Assembly (NCBI GenBank): GCA_023101885.1
Contig: JALPQD010000101.1
Location: forward strand, 4,342,600-4,406,599
DNA: 64,000 bases
Origin: Typhlomys cinereus
Lineage: Eukaryota; Chordata; Mammalia; Rodentia; Platacanthomyidae
Direction of reading: 5' to 3'
Position 1 is the stretch's first letter. Each line of letters starts with the position of its first letter. The notes below the pieces were generated by a model. That model had not been told where the DNA came from, did no database searches, and saw only the letters and a program-made list of their open reading frames with translations. The position numbers were made by a program, and so were the translations under genes. This document shows positions 35,272 to 45,924 of the stretch, piece by piece.

Positions 35272-35450
35272 GGGCTTGATAAATGGCTCAGGGGTTAAAG
35301 CTTTTGCCTTATAGATCCCACTTGTAAATGTCATGTGAATATCGTGGTGGCCTGTAATTCCAGCCCTGGAAGGCAGAGTCTGGGAAACCCCAGAGCAAAG
35401 CAATAAGGAGGTAGAGCAATCCAGAATGATTCCCAATGACACCTTTGACC

Positions 35451-35498
<48 letters not shown>

Positions 35499-35502
35499 AA
35501 AA
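35272..35502 (+). mobile_element. tRNA-derived SINE with head deletion
   Basis: Head 'ataaatggctcaggggttaa', then a deletion that removes the usual 'aagcaaaagg...ttcagatcccag' part (B-box region), then a good body and (CA)n at about 35455-35494. The missing B box would abolish pol III transcription. Confidence 0.8.
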
Positions 35503-35871
35503 CACATCTTTTTGCATATATGCAAAATAAAAGTAGAAAGGAAGTCTGCTGCCAGAGCTGCCTGATTGAAGCTTGTCAGCTTCCTAAGCATAGAATCTGT
35601 GCTGTTGGCTCCTTATGGTTATTAGTTATTATATGGATGTAGTCATTGTTTTGGTTCTTGGGTATCATCCCCCTACCCGCGTTAGCTGCAACATCTACGA
35701 GGTCCAGGCCTAGGACCTTGGGTCTAACTTTTTGAGTCTTCTTTAGATCAGTCCAGGGCACAGACCACGTGGCCAAATTATGTAGCATCCCTTTTCAGAA
35801 AAAAAAAAAAAAAAACCAGAATAACTGGAAGGAAAAAAAGATATGTCTTTGCTATCATATACCGTACATGG
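35503..35871. other. Unassigned DNA
   Basis: No family recognised. An A16 run sits at about 35800-35815. Confidence 0.35.
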
Positions 35872-36075
35872 CAAGCAAGATGGCTCAGTGGATAAAGTTA
35901 TTGTAGGCAAGAATGGAAACCCGAGTTCAATCCCTGGAGTCTGTGGAAGGAGAGAACCTACTTCTGAAAGTGTCACATGACCTCCACGCATGTGTGCTGG
36001 AACACACCTGCTCCTTCTCAATCTTATTCTCTCTCTCTCTCTCTCTCTTCTCACAGATAAATAAACTATTAGACC
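35872..36075 (+). mobile_element. B3-like SINE
   Basis: 'caagatggctcagtggataa', 'cccgagttcaatccctgga', 'gtcacatgacctccacgcat' and (CT)n followed by 'agataaataaactatt' follow B2/B3 order. Confidence 0.75.
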
Positions 36076-36162
36076 TTCCTTACTTGCTTTAAAAAAAATC
36101 AAGCATTTACAAAATGGTAAAATTTGAAGAACATCAGAAAAGAACTGTAAGAAAACACTGGT

Positions 36163-36456
36163 GGGGCTGGAGAGATGGCTCAGGATTTAAGACTCTGCCT
36201 CACAAGCAAAAAGTCCTGAGTTCAGATCCTAGGTTCCACGAAAAAATGCCAGACAGAAATGTTGAGAGCCTGAACCTCCAGCCTGGAAGGCAGAGCCTGG
36301 GAAATCCCAGAGCAAAGCAAAAAGTAAGTAGAAGCAATCCAGAATGATTCCCAACATCACCCTTGGTTCTCCACAGAGATTACACACTGTCCTTCTCTCT
36401 CTCTCTCTCTCTCACACACACATACACAAATAAAAAAATAAAAATTAAAAAAGAAA
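36163..36456 (+). mobile_element. tRNA-derived SINE, dominant family, full length
   Basis: A very well-preserved head, 'ggggctggagagatggctca', and body, with (CT)n then CA and an A-rich tail at 36427-36456. The B box 'gagttcagatcct' is slightly off consensus. Confidence 0.88.
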
Positions 36457-37964
36457 ACAATATTTTATAAATATTAATAAAAGAAATAAAAGTAGAGATA
36501 TGACTAAGCATAGACCCAAAGGAACGATTTTCCCACAGAAACATCTAGAATTCTGTAAAAAGAGCCTTTCATGATCTCTCCACATTATTTTCTGCTCTCA
36601 ACATTTACCCCAAAGACCTTGTGAATCACTGTTTCTGAAATGTATAGATAATGACATGAACTGTGTTTATTAACTGTGGAGAGTTAGAAAAGGTCTGAAT
36701 GTGGAAGATTGGGGGCACATTTATAGAACTAGAGCCACCCAGCCAATGACAGAATGGAGCCCATCCATACTGAATCCATACTGAATCCTGAGTCAAGAGA
36801 AATGAAGAGAGACCTTCATGGGACACATTAAGCACAGAACAGTAATCCAGAGGAAAAAATAAAGTACAATTCTGTTTCTTTTTTCCTATTATAGGTTTTA
36901 AAATGCATAAAAATGTAAATAAAATGAATTAAAATATTTCCCAGACTGTATACATTGAATGAACATTAGCACTGTAATCAATAACCTTTAAAGCCCAATA
37001 GCTAGTAAAGAGAGAAATGAATAGTAAAATGTAAAAGTCAGATCTGGGACACATCTTTCTGGCTTTCCAATGTGTAGGAAGATAGTATTTACCCAATCAT
37101 GAAATTGTTCAAAAACATTTAAGAGAACATTCACAAATATGGCTCCATTACAAAGTTTACTCTATAAGGAGTCGAAGTTGAATAGGACACAATTGTGTAT
37201 TTGAGGAGCTATATTCAAGCTAATATTATTTTTTCTTATATCTGATGACACCACACCTAGCAAAGAAGGTGGGAAGAGTTCAGAATTCATTATTTCTCCT
37301 GGTGCATCAAAACACTGTTGAACGTTTAGCATGAGCAAGGCATTCTGATGGACACAAGGACACCAACATTCACAGTGCCTTGATGAGTTAAGATATTGAA
37401 GGTTATTTTGAAGTTGGGGCAAAATATGCATCTGTTTATCATCTTCTGTAAATAACTCCCTTCACCCGACAGAGAAGGGGGACGCTTGTCTCTTCTCCCT
37501 GCCTTTTCCATGTTCTGAAACAACTCAGTATACTCATTTTCTAGAAGAATCTCAATACCCAAACGGTTGGTGGTTTGCGACATATAAATAGAAGAAACGA
37601 CGCTCACTTGCAGGCCATCAGACACCACAACCCAACGGATGAAGAAATAATGAGAGTGCTCTGCATCGTTCTTCAGTTCAGAACCAGGGCCCACGGCCAG
37701 GCCAGCATAGCTAGAGGCCGCTGCCACAAGCATCTTCACCCGCTGTCACGTGCAAGACATTGAGGCTGCGCGGCTTGTGGCTCCTGGGGAATTCTGCATT
37801 CAGAGCGGTGGCTTCCTGGGAGGGCTCTTCCCACAGATGTTCTTGTTCCTCAGTGGAAACTCTTCCAGTGTGCTTCATGTTCATAAATTAGCACCATCTT
37901 GGGAGTGTTTCAGCCTCTCTTGCTTGGAAAGCTTTCACTCCATGTACTGATAACTGCTGGGGAT
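36457..37964. other. Unassigned DNA
   Basis: About 1.5 kb without recognised repeats. A 138-codon minus-strand open frame (37326-37739) resembles no family I know and is not flanked by clear splice signals. Confidence 0.4.
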
Positions 37965-38205
37965 TCTTCTTTTTCCATATTTTTATTCATTTGTCTATTT
38001 ATCTATGTATATCTGAAAGAGAAAGAGAGAGAGAGAGAAAGGGGGAGAAGGGAAAGGAGGGGAAGGGAAGGGAGGGGAAGGAAGGTGAGGCGAGGCGAGG
38101 CGAGGAGAGAAGGTGTACATGCAAGGTACCCAAGTAGTAGTCAAAGGACAACTTGAAGAACTCAGTTCTCTCTTTCTACCATGTGGTCCTCTGGGGATTA
38201 GCTAC
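37965..38205 (-). mobile_element. B3-like SINE with purine-rich tail
   Basis: Minus-strand order: T-rich tail, then a (GA)n/(GGGAA)n/(GCGAG)n purine tract at about 38017-38108, then 'caaaggacaacttgaagaac' and 'accatgtggtcctctgggga'. The tail is an expanded derivative of the usual (CT)n. Confidence 0.65.
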
Positions 38206-38409
38206 CCTGCTAAGGAGGGCATTGCCACATCCTTTGGAGGATAGAAACTCTACAGGATTCCAGCAAGGAAAGAGAAGAGCAAAGCAGGCTCCAAGCTTCA
38301 TTCTGCATAAGAGCCAAGATGCTGCAGCTTGCCTGAACGTTGCTGATAAATTCACAAATCAACCAGTTTAGGAGGATGAAGAAGGTTGTTTTTTTGTTTT
38401 TTTTTTCCT

Positions 38410-38758
38410 TATGATTCTCTAATATAGTTCTTAGTCGAGCTTGGCAGAAGAGCTCATACTCCCACCAAGAGCTGAGGGAACTGGACACATCCTATACACA
38501 AGATTGTGTGTATATATAGAGAGGGACAAACCTCATTTGCCAGATGTAAAGTGTTCCCAGGTATGCTGAAGAATGCCAACTTACTGAACTACTTTGGCTC
38601 ACCTTATTCACCCGCCCAGGAAATGGCCCCACCCAACATGGGCTGGGTCTTTCCACGTCAATTAGACAATCTCCTGCAGACTTGCTGAGAGCTTAACTCA
38701 ACTACAATTCTTCATAAACGGGCCCAGAGCCCAGCCTTCGATTGTCAGGTTGATACCT
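38410..38758 (-). mobile_element. Solo LTR, TCAACTTGAC family, inverted member of a pair
   Basis: Minus-strand copy ending 'attgtcaggttgatacct' at 38758. It contains 'aacatgggctgggtctttc' and 'tgctgaagaatgccaact'. It faces the next LTR head to head with almost no spacer. Confidence 0.7.
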
Positions 38759-38760
38759 AG

Positions 38761-39755
38761 TGGGACAGGTGTCAACTTGACAGCTGAGGGTTTGGGCTCT
38801 GGGAACATTTGTAGAGAATTAGTGGTTGAGTTAAGCCTACAGTAAACCTGCAAGAGATGTCTAGCTGATGGGGAAGGCCCAGCCCATGGTGGGAGGGACT
38901 AGGCCCTGGAATAAAATACAGAGAGCTGGTGTTGTGCCCAGATTTCTGAATCCCAAGAGACCGCCATGGAGCCAGCACGGTTGCAATCACATGAGGGACT
39001 TTATTCAAAGCTCGATCCCGGGCTTTCCCCATCCTGACACAGCAGATCAGGAAAGAACCTCGAGTCTTGTTTAGCAGGGCTTTTTATAGTGGCTACTTCT
39101 AGGGGAAAGGGCTTCAACCCAGCAGATACATAATTGGATAGATTGAAGCAAAAGTATTGTTGACATGTGGAGATTAGTCAGCTCTGACCCCCATAAACAG
39201 TTTCTAGCGCCCCTTGCATTACTCATGGCCCTTGGAATTCCTTGAGCAGTAGTGACTGGCATCTACCTGCTCTGACCACAATCTGTCCTTGACAAAGTTG
39301 GTGAAATGTTACTGTAAAGGCTGCTTTTCCAGTTTGGGGGAGGGGGCTCCCAGAATGTTGAGTATTTCCTAATTTGGAGATGACTGGTCATGGTTATAGT
39401 CACATATACAAATTGGGTCAAACAGTCTATGTCTAGCATGCCTGGTGTTTCATAGGGAGGGCAAGTGAACAAGTACAAAATGGAGACAAATGTGTTCAGG
39501 TCCCACACTGGTTGAGAAGTTGAAATCCTTGTGTATACTTGGCCAGATATGCTGCTCTAGCAAGTAAGGATTGTCCCTCTCTCAGCTGCTGTATGGAGAT
39601 GGTGTGGCCAGTTCCCTCAGCCCAGGTGTTGGTGTGAGCTCTCCTGCAAAGTTGGACACGGAACTGTAATCAGTCTATCGTAAGAAATAAACCCCTTGTT
39701 CCCTTAAGCCATTTGATGGTGATTTATTAGCAACCATGCAAGGAAACTGCAACAC
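38761..39755 (+). mobile_element. LTR of the TCAACTTGAC family, split by an ERV LTR
   Basis: It begins 'tgggacaggtgtcaacttga' and, after an interruption at 38930-39507, continues 'ttgagaagttgaaatccttg'. It ends near 'ggaaactgcaacacc', with a polyadenylation motif 'gaaataaacccc' near 39684. Removing the insert restores the family's normal order. Confidence 0.8.
38930..39507 (-). mobile_element. ERV solo LTR with 4-bp target duplication
   Basis: 578 bp, minus orientation, TGTGGGACC to GGGCACAACA. Flanking CTGG at 38926-38929 and 39508-39511 is an exact 4-bp target duplication, typical of gamma/ERV1-class integration. A TATA box (complement of about 39080-39090) and AATAAA (complement of about 39001-39006) are visible. 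Its U5 end resembles that of the LTR at 22845-23476. No internal genes remain, so it arose by recombination between two LTRs. Confidence 0.85.
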
Positions 39756-40677
39756 CACTCTCACACGTGTGCCCATAAATATGCACATAGGCATGCCCCC
39801 AACGCACATGCATATGAAAATTTAAAAAAGAGAAAGATTCATCTGGCTGCAGTGAAGAATAGAACAGATTCTGTGGAAACATAAAGACTAGTGAAAAAGA
39901 CACTTGAGCAAACCACATCCCCTCCACAGCCACAAGAAAACAAAACTGTTCAACAAAGCACTGCTTAGTCAGACTCTGCCAAGAGACAGAAGAGTCCTGC
40001 AGCGGGTGAGCCCCGGACATTAGAGCGACTCACTGAGTTCCTGGCAATTCAGAAGTGGGTATGGAGGCAGCAGCATGAGGAATTGAAAGCGGAGTCACGG
40101 GGGGGGGGGGCTGGGAATTCTGCAGAGTGCTGGGAGGAGGAGGCAGGCAGAAGGTGAATGAAAATGTAGGCGCCTAGGAAACCAGTGACAGCAGGGGAGG
40201 GGCTTCTGCCAGCCCAGCGCAGCATCCCATCTGCAAATGGCAATGAATTACAAGCATCAACTTCTGCCTTCCACCTTCCCCATCACACAGGCTGAGGAGA
40301 TACTGGGGCCACACCCATCATAGGCCCACCTCTGCAGAAGGCCTTATTGTGGGGAAAGGGGGGTATAAATGAAATTAAGTTGAATTTATAAATTACTGGG
40401 AAATGGCTATTCTAAGACTGACAAAAACCTAAGTGTGTCAAAGAAGTAGACAAATCTATTCCTTAAGTTCCTTTCCTATGAAAAAGCATAAACACAAAAC
40501 CAGCACACAGCCACACCCCCTTAGATAGAGGAGTTGGAGCCCAAGTGCAAAGGAGAGGGTCTCTCTCCCTGGTCTGAGCATTTTCGCCTGGCTCCTCAGA
40601 CGCCATTGGGGTGCCCGTGAAGACCTCCCTTCCTCTTAGCTTGGAACCGAGAGACAGGTACTGTTCTATATTATTAC
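39756..40677. other. Unassigned DNA
   Basis: No repeat or gene identified. A G10 run is at about 40100-40109. Confidence 0.4.
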
Positions 40678-40739
<62 letters not shown>

Positions 40740-40983
40740 GTGATAGAGTGATAGATTGGTAGAGTGATAGATTGGTAGATTGGTAGATAGACAGATGATA
40801 GATGAAAGATAATAGACAAACATGATAGATAGATAGATAGATAGATACATAGATATAGATAGATACATAGATAGATACATAGATAGATAGATAATAGACA
40901 AACATGATGGATGGATAGATAGATAGATAGATGATTGATAGATAATGATAGATAATAGATAGACAAACAGATGATGGATGGAG

Positions 40984-41037
<54 letters not shown>

Positions 41038-41053
41038 AGAGAGAGAGAGAGAA
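40678..41053. repeat. Compound GATA/GACA-type microsatellite
   Basis: About 15 perfect GATA units at the left end, a degenerate middle with GATT, GACA and GATG variants, then another perfect block and (GA)n. The middle contains repeated larger blocks such as 'aatagacaaacatgat' (40811 and 40892), so segments were also copied. Its length multiple creates long Ile/Tyr/Leu/Ser open frames on the minus strand that are not genes. Confidence 0.92.
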
Positions 41054-41198
41054 TATACATGTCATGGTGCATGGGGGGAGAAGGGGGATGGGGAACACTC
41101 AGAGGACGCCTTTCCTTCCATGGTGCTGACTTCTGAGGATCAAACTCAAGTTCAAAGTTGGAAACATGTGCCTTATCCACTGAGCATCTCTGTGGCCC
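41054..41198 (-). mobile_element. B3-like SINE head, minus strand
   Basis: 'tccatggtgctgacttctga', 'ggatcaaactcaag' and 'ttatccactgagcatctctg' are the minus-strand form of a B2/B3 SINE. The adjoining GATA array is likely its expanded tail. Confidence 0.65.
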
Positions 41199-41221
41199 AG
41201 ATAGATACTCTTTAAAACTTC

Positions 41222-41260
<39 letters not shown>

Positions 41261-41684
41261 CCTCACATTGTGACCACACTCGAGTGTGTCCTTCAGTCAC
41301 GTTGGCCACCTTCACCTGGCCATCCAGCTCCAGATGCCTTGACTTTTCAAAGCGAAACTCTGAATCCATTCAATAACTCACTGTCCCCCAGTCCTGGAAA
41401 CAACCAACCCTCCATCTACTGATCTGGGGATCCGGACTCCCGAGATTCGGATCAGGCTGCACACTCCTACACCACACACGGATGCTCAGGCCAACACCTG
41501 ACCATGCTGAAGATGTGGGACCAACATGGCATAAGAGCAGGCGACATGTCCAGAACTGAGTCTGTCTTTTAGCGATGTGACACGTCCGTCTCTTTATGGT
41601 TCTCATTCACCTAACGTGATGTCCTTGGAGTTCATCCATGTCACAGCACGTTTCTGAGCGCTTCTCTTTTCTGCATATGTGTAC
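41199..41684. other. Unassigned DNA with (CA)n at about 41226-41258
   Basis: A (CA)17 run, then ordinary sequence with no recognised feature. Confidence 0.4.
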
Positions 41685-42390
41685 ACATGTACATGCGGGA
41701 TGCACAAGAGAGCACTTGAGTGTGTGTGCCAGTGGAAGCCCAAGGGTGACACCAGGAATCATCTACTTCCTTATTGCTTTGCTCTGAGGTTTCCCAGGCT
41801 CCACCTTCCAGGATTAGAATAGCAGGCTATCCCCACATGGGCCCAGCATTTTGTTTTTGTTTTTGTTTTTTTATTACTTTTTCTGCCTAATTATGCAAGC
41901 TCAATAGGTACCCTTCTTCTTCATCCCCTTCCCTTCCCCCAATGTCCCCCATTGCACTCTCCCCCTCTTCCTACTCCCCCAACCCCTTTTTCTTCTCTCC
42001 TCTCTTGGTACTTCCTGCTTTCTCCCTCCCATCCTCCAGAGTATCTGTTTATGTAGGTGCTGATTTCCTCCGAGTCGTCTACACTAGTGAGGGTTCAGGA
42101 CTCAGTGCCATAGTTTGGGGCCCCTTCTTGGGCTACCCACTAGTATGGGAACTCTATTATGACCGTTTAACCCCTTGCCTCTAAGAATCTTACTGCCTGA
42201 AGCCTTCTCTCCTGTGATCATGTGGCTATATTCCGGCTGCTGCAGCCCTGACTTGTGTTCAGTATCTTGATATCCTTGGTCCTCCCCATCTGTAGGCTCT
42301 TACATGCCCAGTGTTTTTTACATGGCATCTGGGGATCCCAACTCAGATCCTTTTGCTTTCAAGGCTAAGGCTTTAACCCCAGCACTGTCT
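41685..42390 (-). mobile_element. tRNA-derived SINE split by an L1 tail
   Basis: The body is at 41700-41852 ('ggaagcccaagggtgacacc', 'gaggtttcccaggctccacc') and the head at 42296-42390 ('aactcagatccttttgcttt', 'gctttaaccccagcactgtc'), both minus strand. The L1 3' end sits between them. Confidence 0.8.
41853..42295 (-). mobile_element. 5'-truncated LINE-1 tail nested in a SINE
   Basis: On the minus strand this is the last roughly 430 bp of the same L1 3' UTR as at 1454-2318. It includes 'attcttagaggcaaggggtt', the G-rich polypurine tract and 'gcataattaggcagaaaaag', then A-rich sequence. Flanking 'cccagcatttt' and 'cccagtgtttt' look like the target duplication. Confidence 0.8.
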
Positions 42391-43114
42391 CTGCCCCCTG
42401 CTTCCCCTTCAAAGCTGAGTAACATTCCTCTGTGCGCACATTTAGGAGCGTGCTTTGCCTGCATTTTACTCCGGGCCCTGACTCACAGTGCCTAGCGCCA
42501 CAGAGAAACCGCTCAGGACAGGTACATTCAGCAAATCTTGCAGGGGACAGAAGACGTGTTTCCCAAGGATTCCTCAGCTCTCTCTCTCTGTTCTGGGTTC
42601 TTTCTGGTCTTTCATTCTAAGGAAACATAGCTCCTTGCACAGCAGTCCTGCCAAGCTGAGCTCACAGGATCTGGGCCTCAGCACTGCACCCCCACCCAAG
42701 CCACAAGCTTCACCCCACGCAAGAGAATGTGCCTTCAGACTCCCTGCTCACAGAGCCCCAAAGCCTACTGAGATCTCTGGAAGAATCAAGCCTATTGTTC
42801 CTAGAATGCTTTGAAGACAAGGACAGATACAACACAGACACAGGTGCCAAGTTAAACCAATTAGTAGCGTGCCAGTGACCTTGGTGGTGGGGGAAGCATG
42901 CTTCCACTTATCTCCTCTCTCCCTGTGTCTCTAGACTGCCCTAAACAGGCTCACTTTGAATGTTTCCATGAGTCCTGTCAATTTCTAAGCAGTCTCGATC
43001 ATTTTTGCTGAAGGTCCTTTCTCATCCAAATAAACTGTCACTATGGATAACAGCAGAGACACATTTGTAGCTGCCACCACCGTGTGTTTAAGAGTTGATC
43101 TGGTATGAAATGTG
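42391..43114. other. Unassigned DNA
   Basis: No recognisable repeat or exon. The region is locally C-rich. Confidence 0.4.
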
Positions 43115-43338
43115 TGACAATTCACTGTAAATGCCAACTTGGCAATTGAAGGCTGAGCCTTTGGGCACATCTGTGAAGAATTAGTAGTTAAAGCAAGTCC
43201 TGGATAAGCCTGTAGGAGATTACTTAATTGATGTGGGAGGACCCCAGCCCTGGTGGGTGGGATCACTCCCTAGGCAAGTGGATAAGACAGAAAATAAGCT
43301 GGATAGAAATTGGCATATGGGCAGAATCATAAGGGAGA

Positions 43339-43387
<49 letters not shown>

Positions 43388-43515
43388 TCTCCCTCCATTC
43401 TTCCCCCCCCCCATGAATATAGTGTGGCCAGTTGGCCAGTTCCGTAGGTTCCTGATGTTGGCAGGACCCCTCCTGCCATGCTGACTGTAACTGAAGATTG
43501 TAAGTAAAGACCTTG
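43115..43515 (+). mobile_element. Solo LTR, TCAACTTGAC family, with internal (CT)n
   Basis: 'aaatgccaacttggcaattg', 'gtgggaggaccccagccct' and 'tgtggccagttggccagttc'. A (CT)22 run at about 43341-43384 interrupts the middle, and 'ggccagtt' is doubled nearby. The 3' end is worn. Confidence 0.65.
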
Positions 43516-43519
43516 ACTT

Positions 43520-43790
43520 ATAAGCTAAAGGACATTCACTGAGATCCACAGATCCAATCCTATGTGAAAACACAGGGCTGGTGTGGTGGCCTATAATTTC
43601 CAGTCCTGGTAGGCAGAACCTGCAATTCCCCAGAGCAAACTGGCGGCCAGACTTGCCCTAATGGTGTGCTCTGTTCCTAATTAGGGACCCAGGCTCACAG
43701 CAATAAGGTGGAAGAGCGACTGAGGAGGATCCCCCAGTATCACCCTTGGGCCTCCACAGGCACACACACTCAAACCAAGTACTCACGGAA
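43520..43790 (+). mobile_element. tRNA-derived SINE, long-body variant
   Basis: 'gctggtgtggtggcctataa', 'caaactggcggccagacttg', 'attagggacccaggctcaca' and 'cttgggcctccacaggcac'. The head is degraded. Confidence 0.7.
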
Positions 43791-44269
43791 CTGCAACAGA
43801 CCTCTCCCTCCCAAAGCATCTTTCATTTGATAATTCTTTGGTTATTTCAGGAGACTCAAAATCGCTGATGTATGGAGTCAAACATTTTTCCTTTCATCCC
43901 AATTTTGACAGCATCTATCAAACCAAAGGTCAAGTACATGTATAGAACGGAAGGAAGCCTTTCTATCGACTCATAATACCACTGTAGAGCATTCGCGATT
44001 TAACAGATGGGATTTAGATGATACCAGAGTTAGCAGATATGGTTCAGATGCCTGTGTGGAGCCAGGGCAATTTCTGTGAGCCAAGAATTTAAATCACACA
44101 GGCTGAAAACAGGTGAGCTGAAGGAATGATCTAGAGGCAGGCTGACAGCTACCTCTCCCTGGGGCATGGCTGCAGAAATCAGAAAGGAAAAAGGAAAACA
44201 GCCTCATGAACCACAGCTGTGAGCGTGCACACCAGGACTCATGCACGGCTTCTACTGCTGGGACAGAAG
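43791..44269. other. Unassigned DNA
   Basis: Nothing recognised. Confidence 0.35.
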
Positions 44270-44600
44270 GAACTGAGGCCTGGGGCTACGGCCCTTGTCC
44301 CACAAACAAAAGGACCAGGGTTTAAGATCACACATCAGGATCTAAACGTGGATGGTGGGACTGGGGATCTCCAGAGCAAGTTGGTTACCTGAATGTCCTA
44401 TCCATGACCTCTGGGGTTTCCTTAGAGACCCAGCCTCAAAATAAGAAGATAGAAGGACAATTGAACTTGATTCCAGATGCCAGATCGGGCACCCAATTGT
44501 ATGCACACACATGCTTTCATACTCATGAGCACACACACGAAAGTGCGCACGTGCACAGGCATGCATACACAGAAATGGAAAAAGAAAAAAAGCAATAGGA
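44270..44600 (+). mobile_element. tRNA-derived SINE, long-body variant
   Basis: 'gaggcctggggctacggccc', 'agcaagttggttacctgaat' and 'tagagacccagcctcaaaa', then degenerate CA/TG-rich tail and A-rich end. Diverged. Confidence 0.6.
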
Positions 44601-44739
44601 AGAAAAGGGTTCAATGCACTGTAGGAAAATTCCCCCAAGGTGAAATGATACTCTGTAGTGTCATAGTTACTTTATATGTTTCTGATAAATTAACGACAAA
44701 GTGGTTTATGGGAACAAGGTTTTTTTTTTTCCTAGCTCA

Positions 44740-45000
44740 AAATTGCTGGTTACAGTTGTTAGTCCAGTTTGATAAGACAGCTCACACCTATACCAGGAGC
44801 TCAGGAAAATGGCCATACCATATCCGTTGCTGAGAGAGGGGCAAACCTCACTTGCCAGAACAGCATGTCTGGTCGACTATGGCAAACTAGCTTCTTCCAC
44901 AGTATCCACCTGCCCAGGGAATAATTCCACCCACCACAGACAGGGTCTTCACCATCAAGTAGCTGCCCCCAGAGCCCGGACTTTCAAGTTGACCCTTACA
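44740..45000 (-). mobile_element. LTR fragment, TCAACTTGAC family
   Basis: Minus-strand order: 'gttagtccagtttgataaga', 'acctcacttgccagaacagc', 'cccagggaataattccaccc', 'cggactttcaagttgaccct'. Confidence 0.65.
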
Positions 45001-45229
45001 CCTAACGATGGCACAATGGCTGCTTCTGAATGCCACGCCGTTAGCCTCTGCCTGTCTTTGAGTACTAAGCATCTCTCTATTGAAAGTTTGCTCATTTGCC
45101 AGGCACTTACTAATAGAGAGCTGAAGATGCCCACAGCAGCATTTGCCTGTGATGTCTATCCCTTGTTATGGAGGGATGCCTTCTTCCAGAACCCTCGAAG
45201 CCAGGCGGAGAGATGAGGGACCTCAATTC
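45001..45229. other. Unassigned DNA
   Basis: Short gap without a recognised feature between two LTR-type sequences. Confidence 0.3.
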
Positions 45230-45650
45230 GGGAAGGGATGTGCAATCTAACTTGCCATTCTGACCACGTGCCAACCAAACTTTCTTTAACTTATCCACCT
45301 GCCCAAGCTCTGGGACACTCATTAGCAATGTCAGACTACAAAAGACTGTGGTTCCGCCCATCCTTTCTTCTGTCCCTCCCTCCATATGGCCACACCATGG
45401 CAGCCCTGAGCTCTGTCCTCTCCTAGCCATGTGCACATGCCGGCTCTCTCCCTGCTCCCTCTAACCCTGACCTATCTCCTCTCTCACCTTAGCCGACTTG
45501 CTTGCCACCTCCCTTAGTTGGGGCATCCAAGAGTTTCTTCCCTTTTTTCTCACTTTCAATAAAATCCTTGCTTTACCCTCTCAATGTGTCCTGGTTTCAA
45601 GTCTTCATCTCTAGAACACGAGAACCCCAAAGAGGAGAAACCCCACAACA
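45230..45650 (+). mobile_element. Probable ERV LTR, 3' end clear, 5' end uncertain
   Basis: A polyadenylation signal (45558-45563) lies about 90 bp before an end reading 'gagaaaccccacaaca' at 45650, the same ACAACA terminus as the LTRs at 22845 and 38930. C-rich sequence upstream fits U3/R. No primer-binding site follows. I could not place the start or a target duplication. Confidence 0.45.
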
Positions 45651-45924
45651 CTAGCAGACTGTCTGCTCACTCAGCTCTCTGGTTGTTTCCCTAATGGTAG
45701 CAGATGGCTGTTTTATCTAGTTTGCTCTCTATTAGTCTTTGATAGGGCAAGCCTAGGAATATTCTGGAAAGGTCAATGATGATCTGACAAAGCAGAGCAT
45801 GTGGGGACAGCAGAGACAAGCTCTCTGTGCTGGCGACATCACGAGCAGAGGCTGTGCCTTGAGATGCAGTCATCTGCACAGGATGGGACTTGAGATGCAG
45901 CTGCTAAGGCTGCCAGTGACTTGT

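Noticed and set aside
37326..37739. 138-codon minus-strand open frame, possible processed pseudogene
   Set aside because: No recognised homology, no poly(A) tail or target duplication, and no clear splice sites.
40463..41098. 211-codon minus-strand open frame rich in Ile/Tyr/Leu/Ser
   Set aside because: It is the GATA tetranucleotide array read in frame, and it overlaps two shifted versions of itself. Not a gene.
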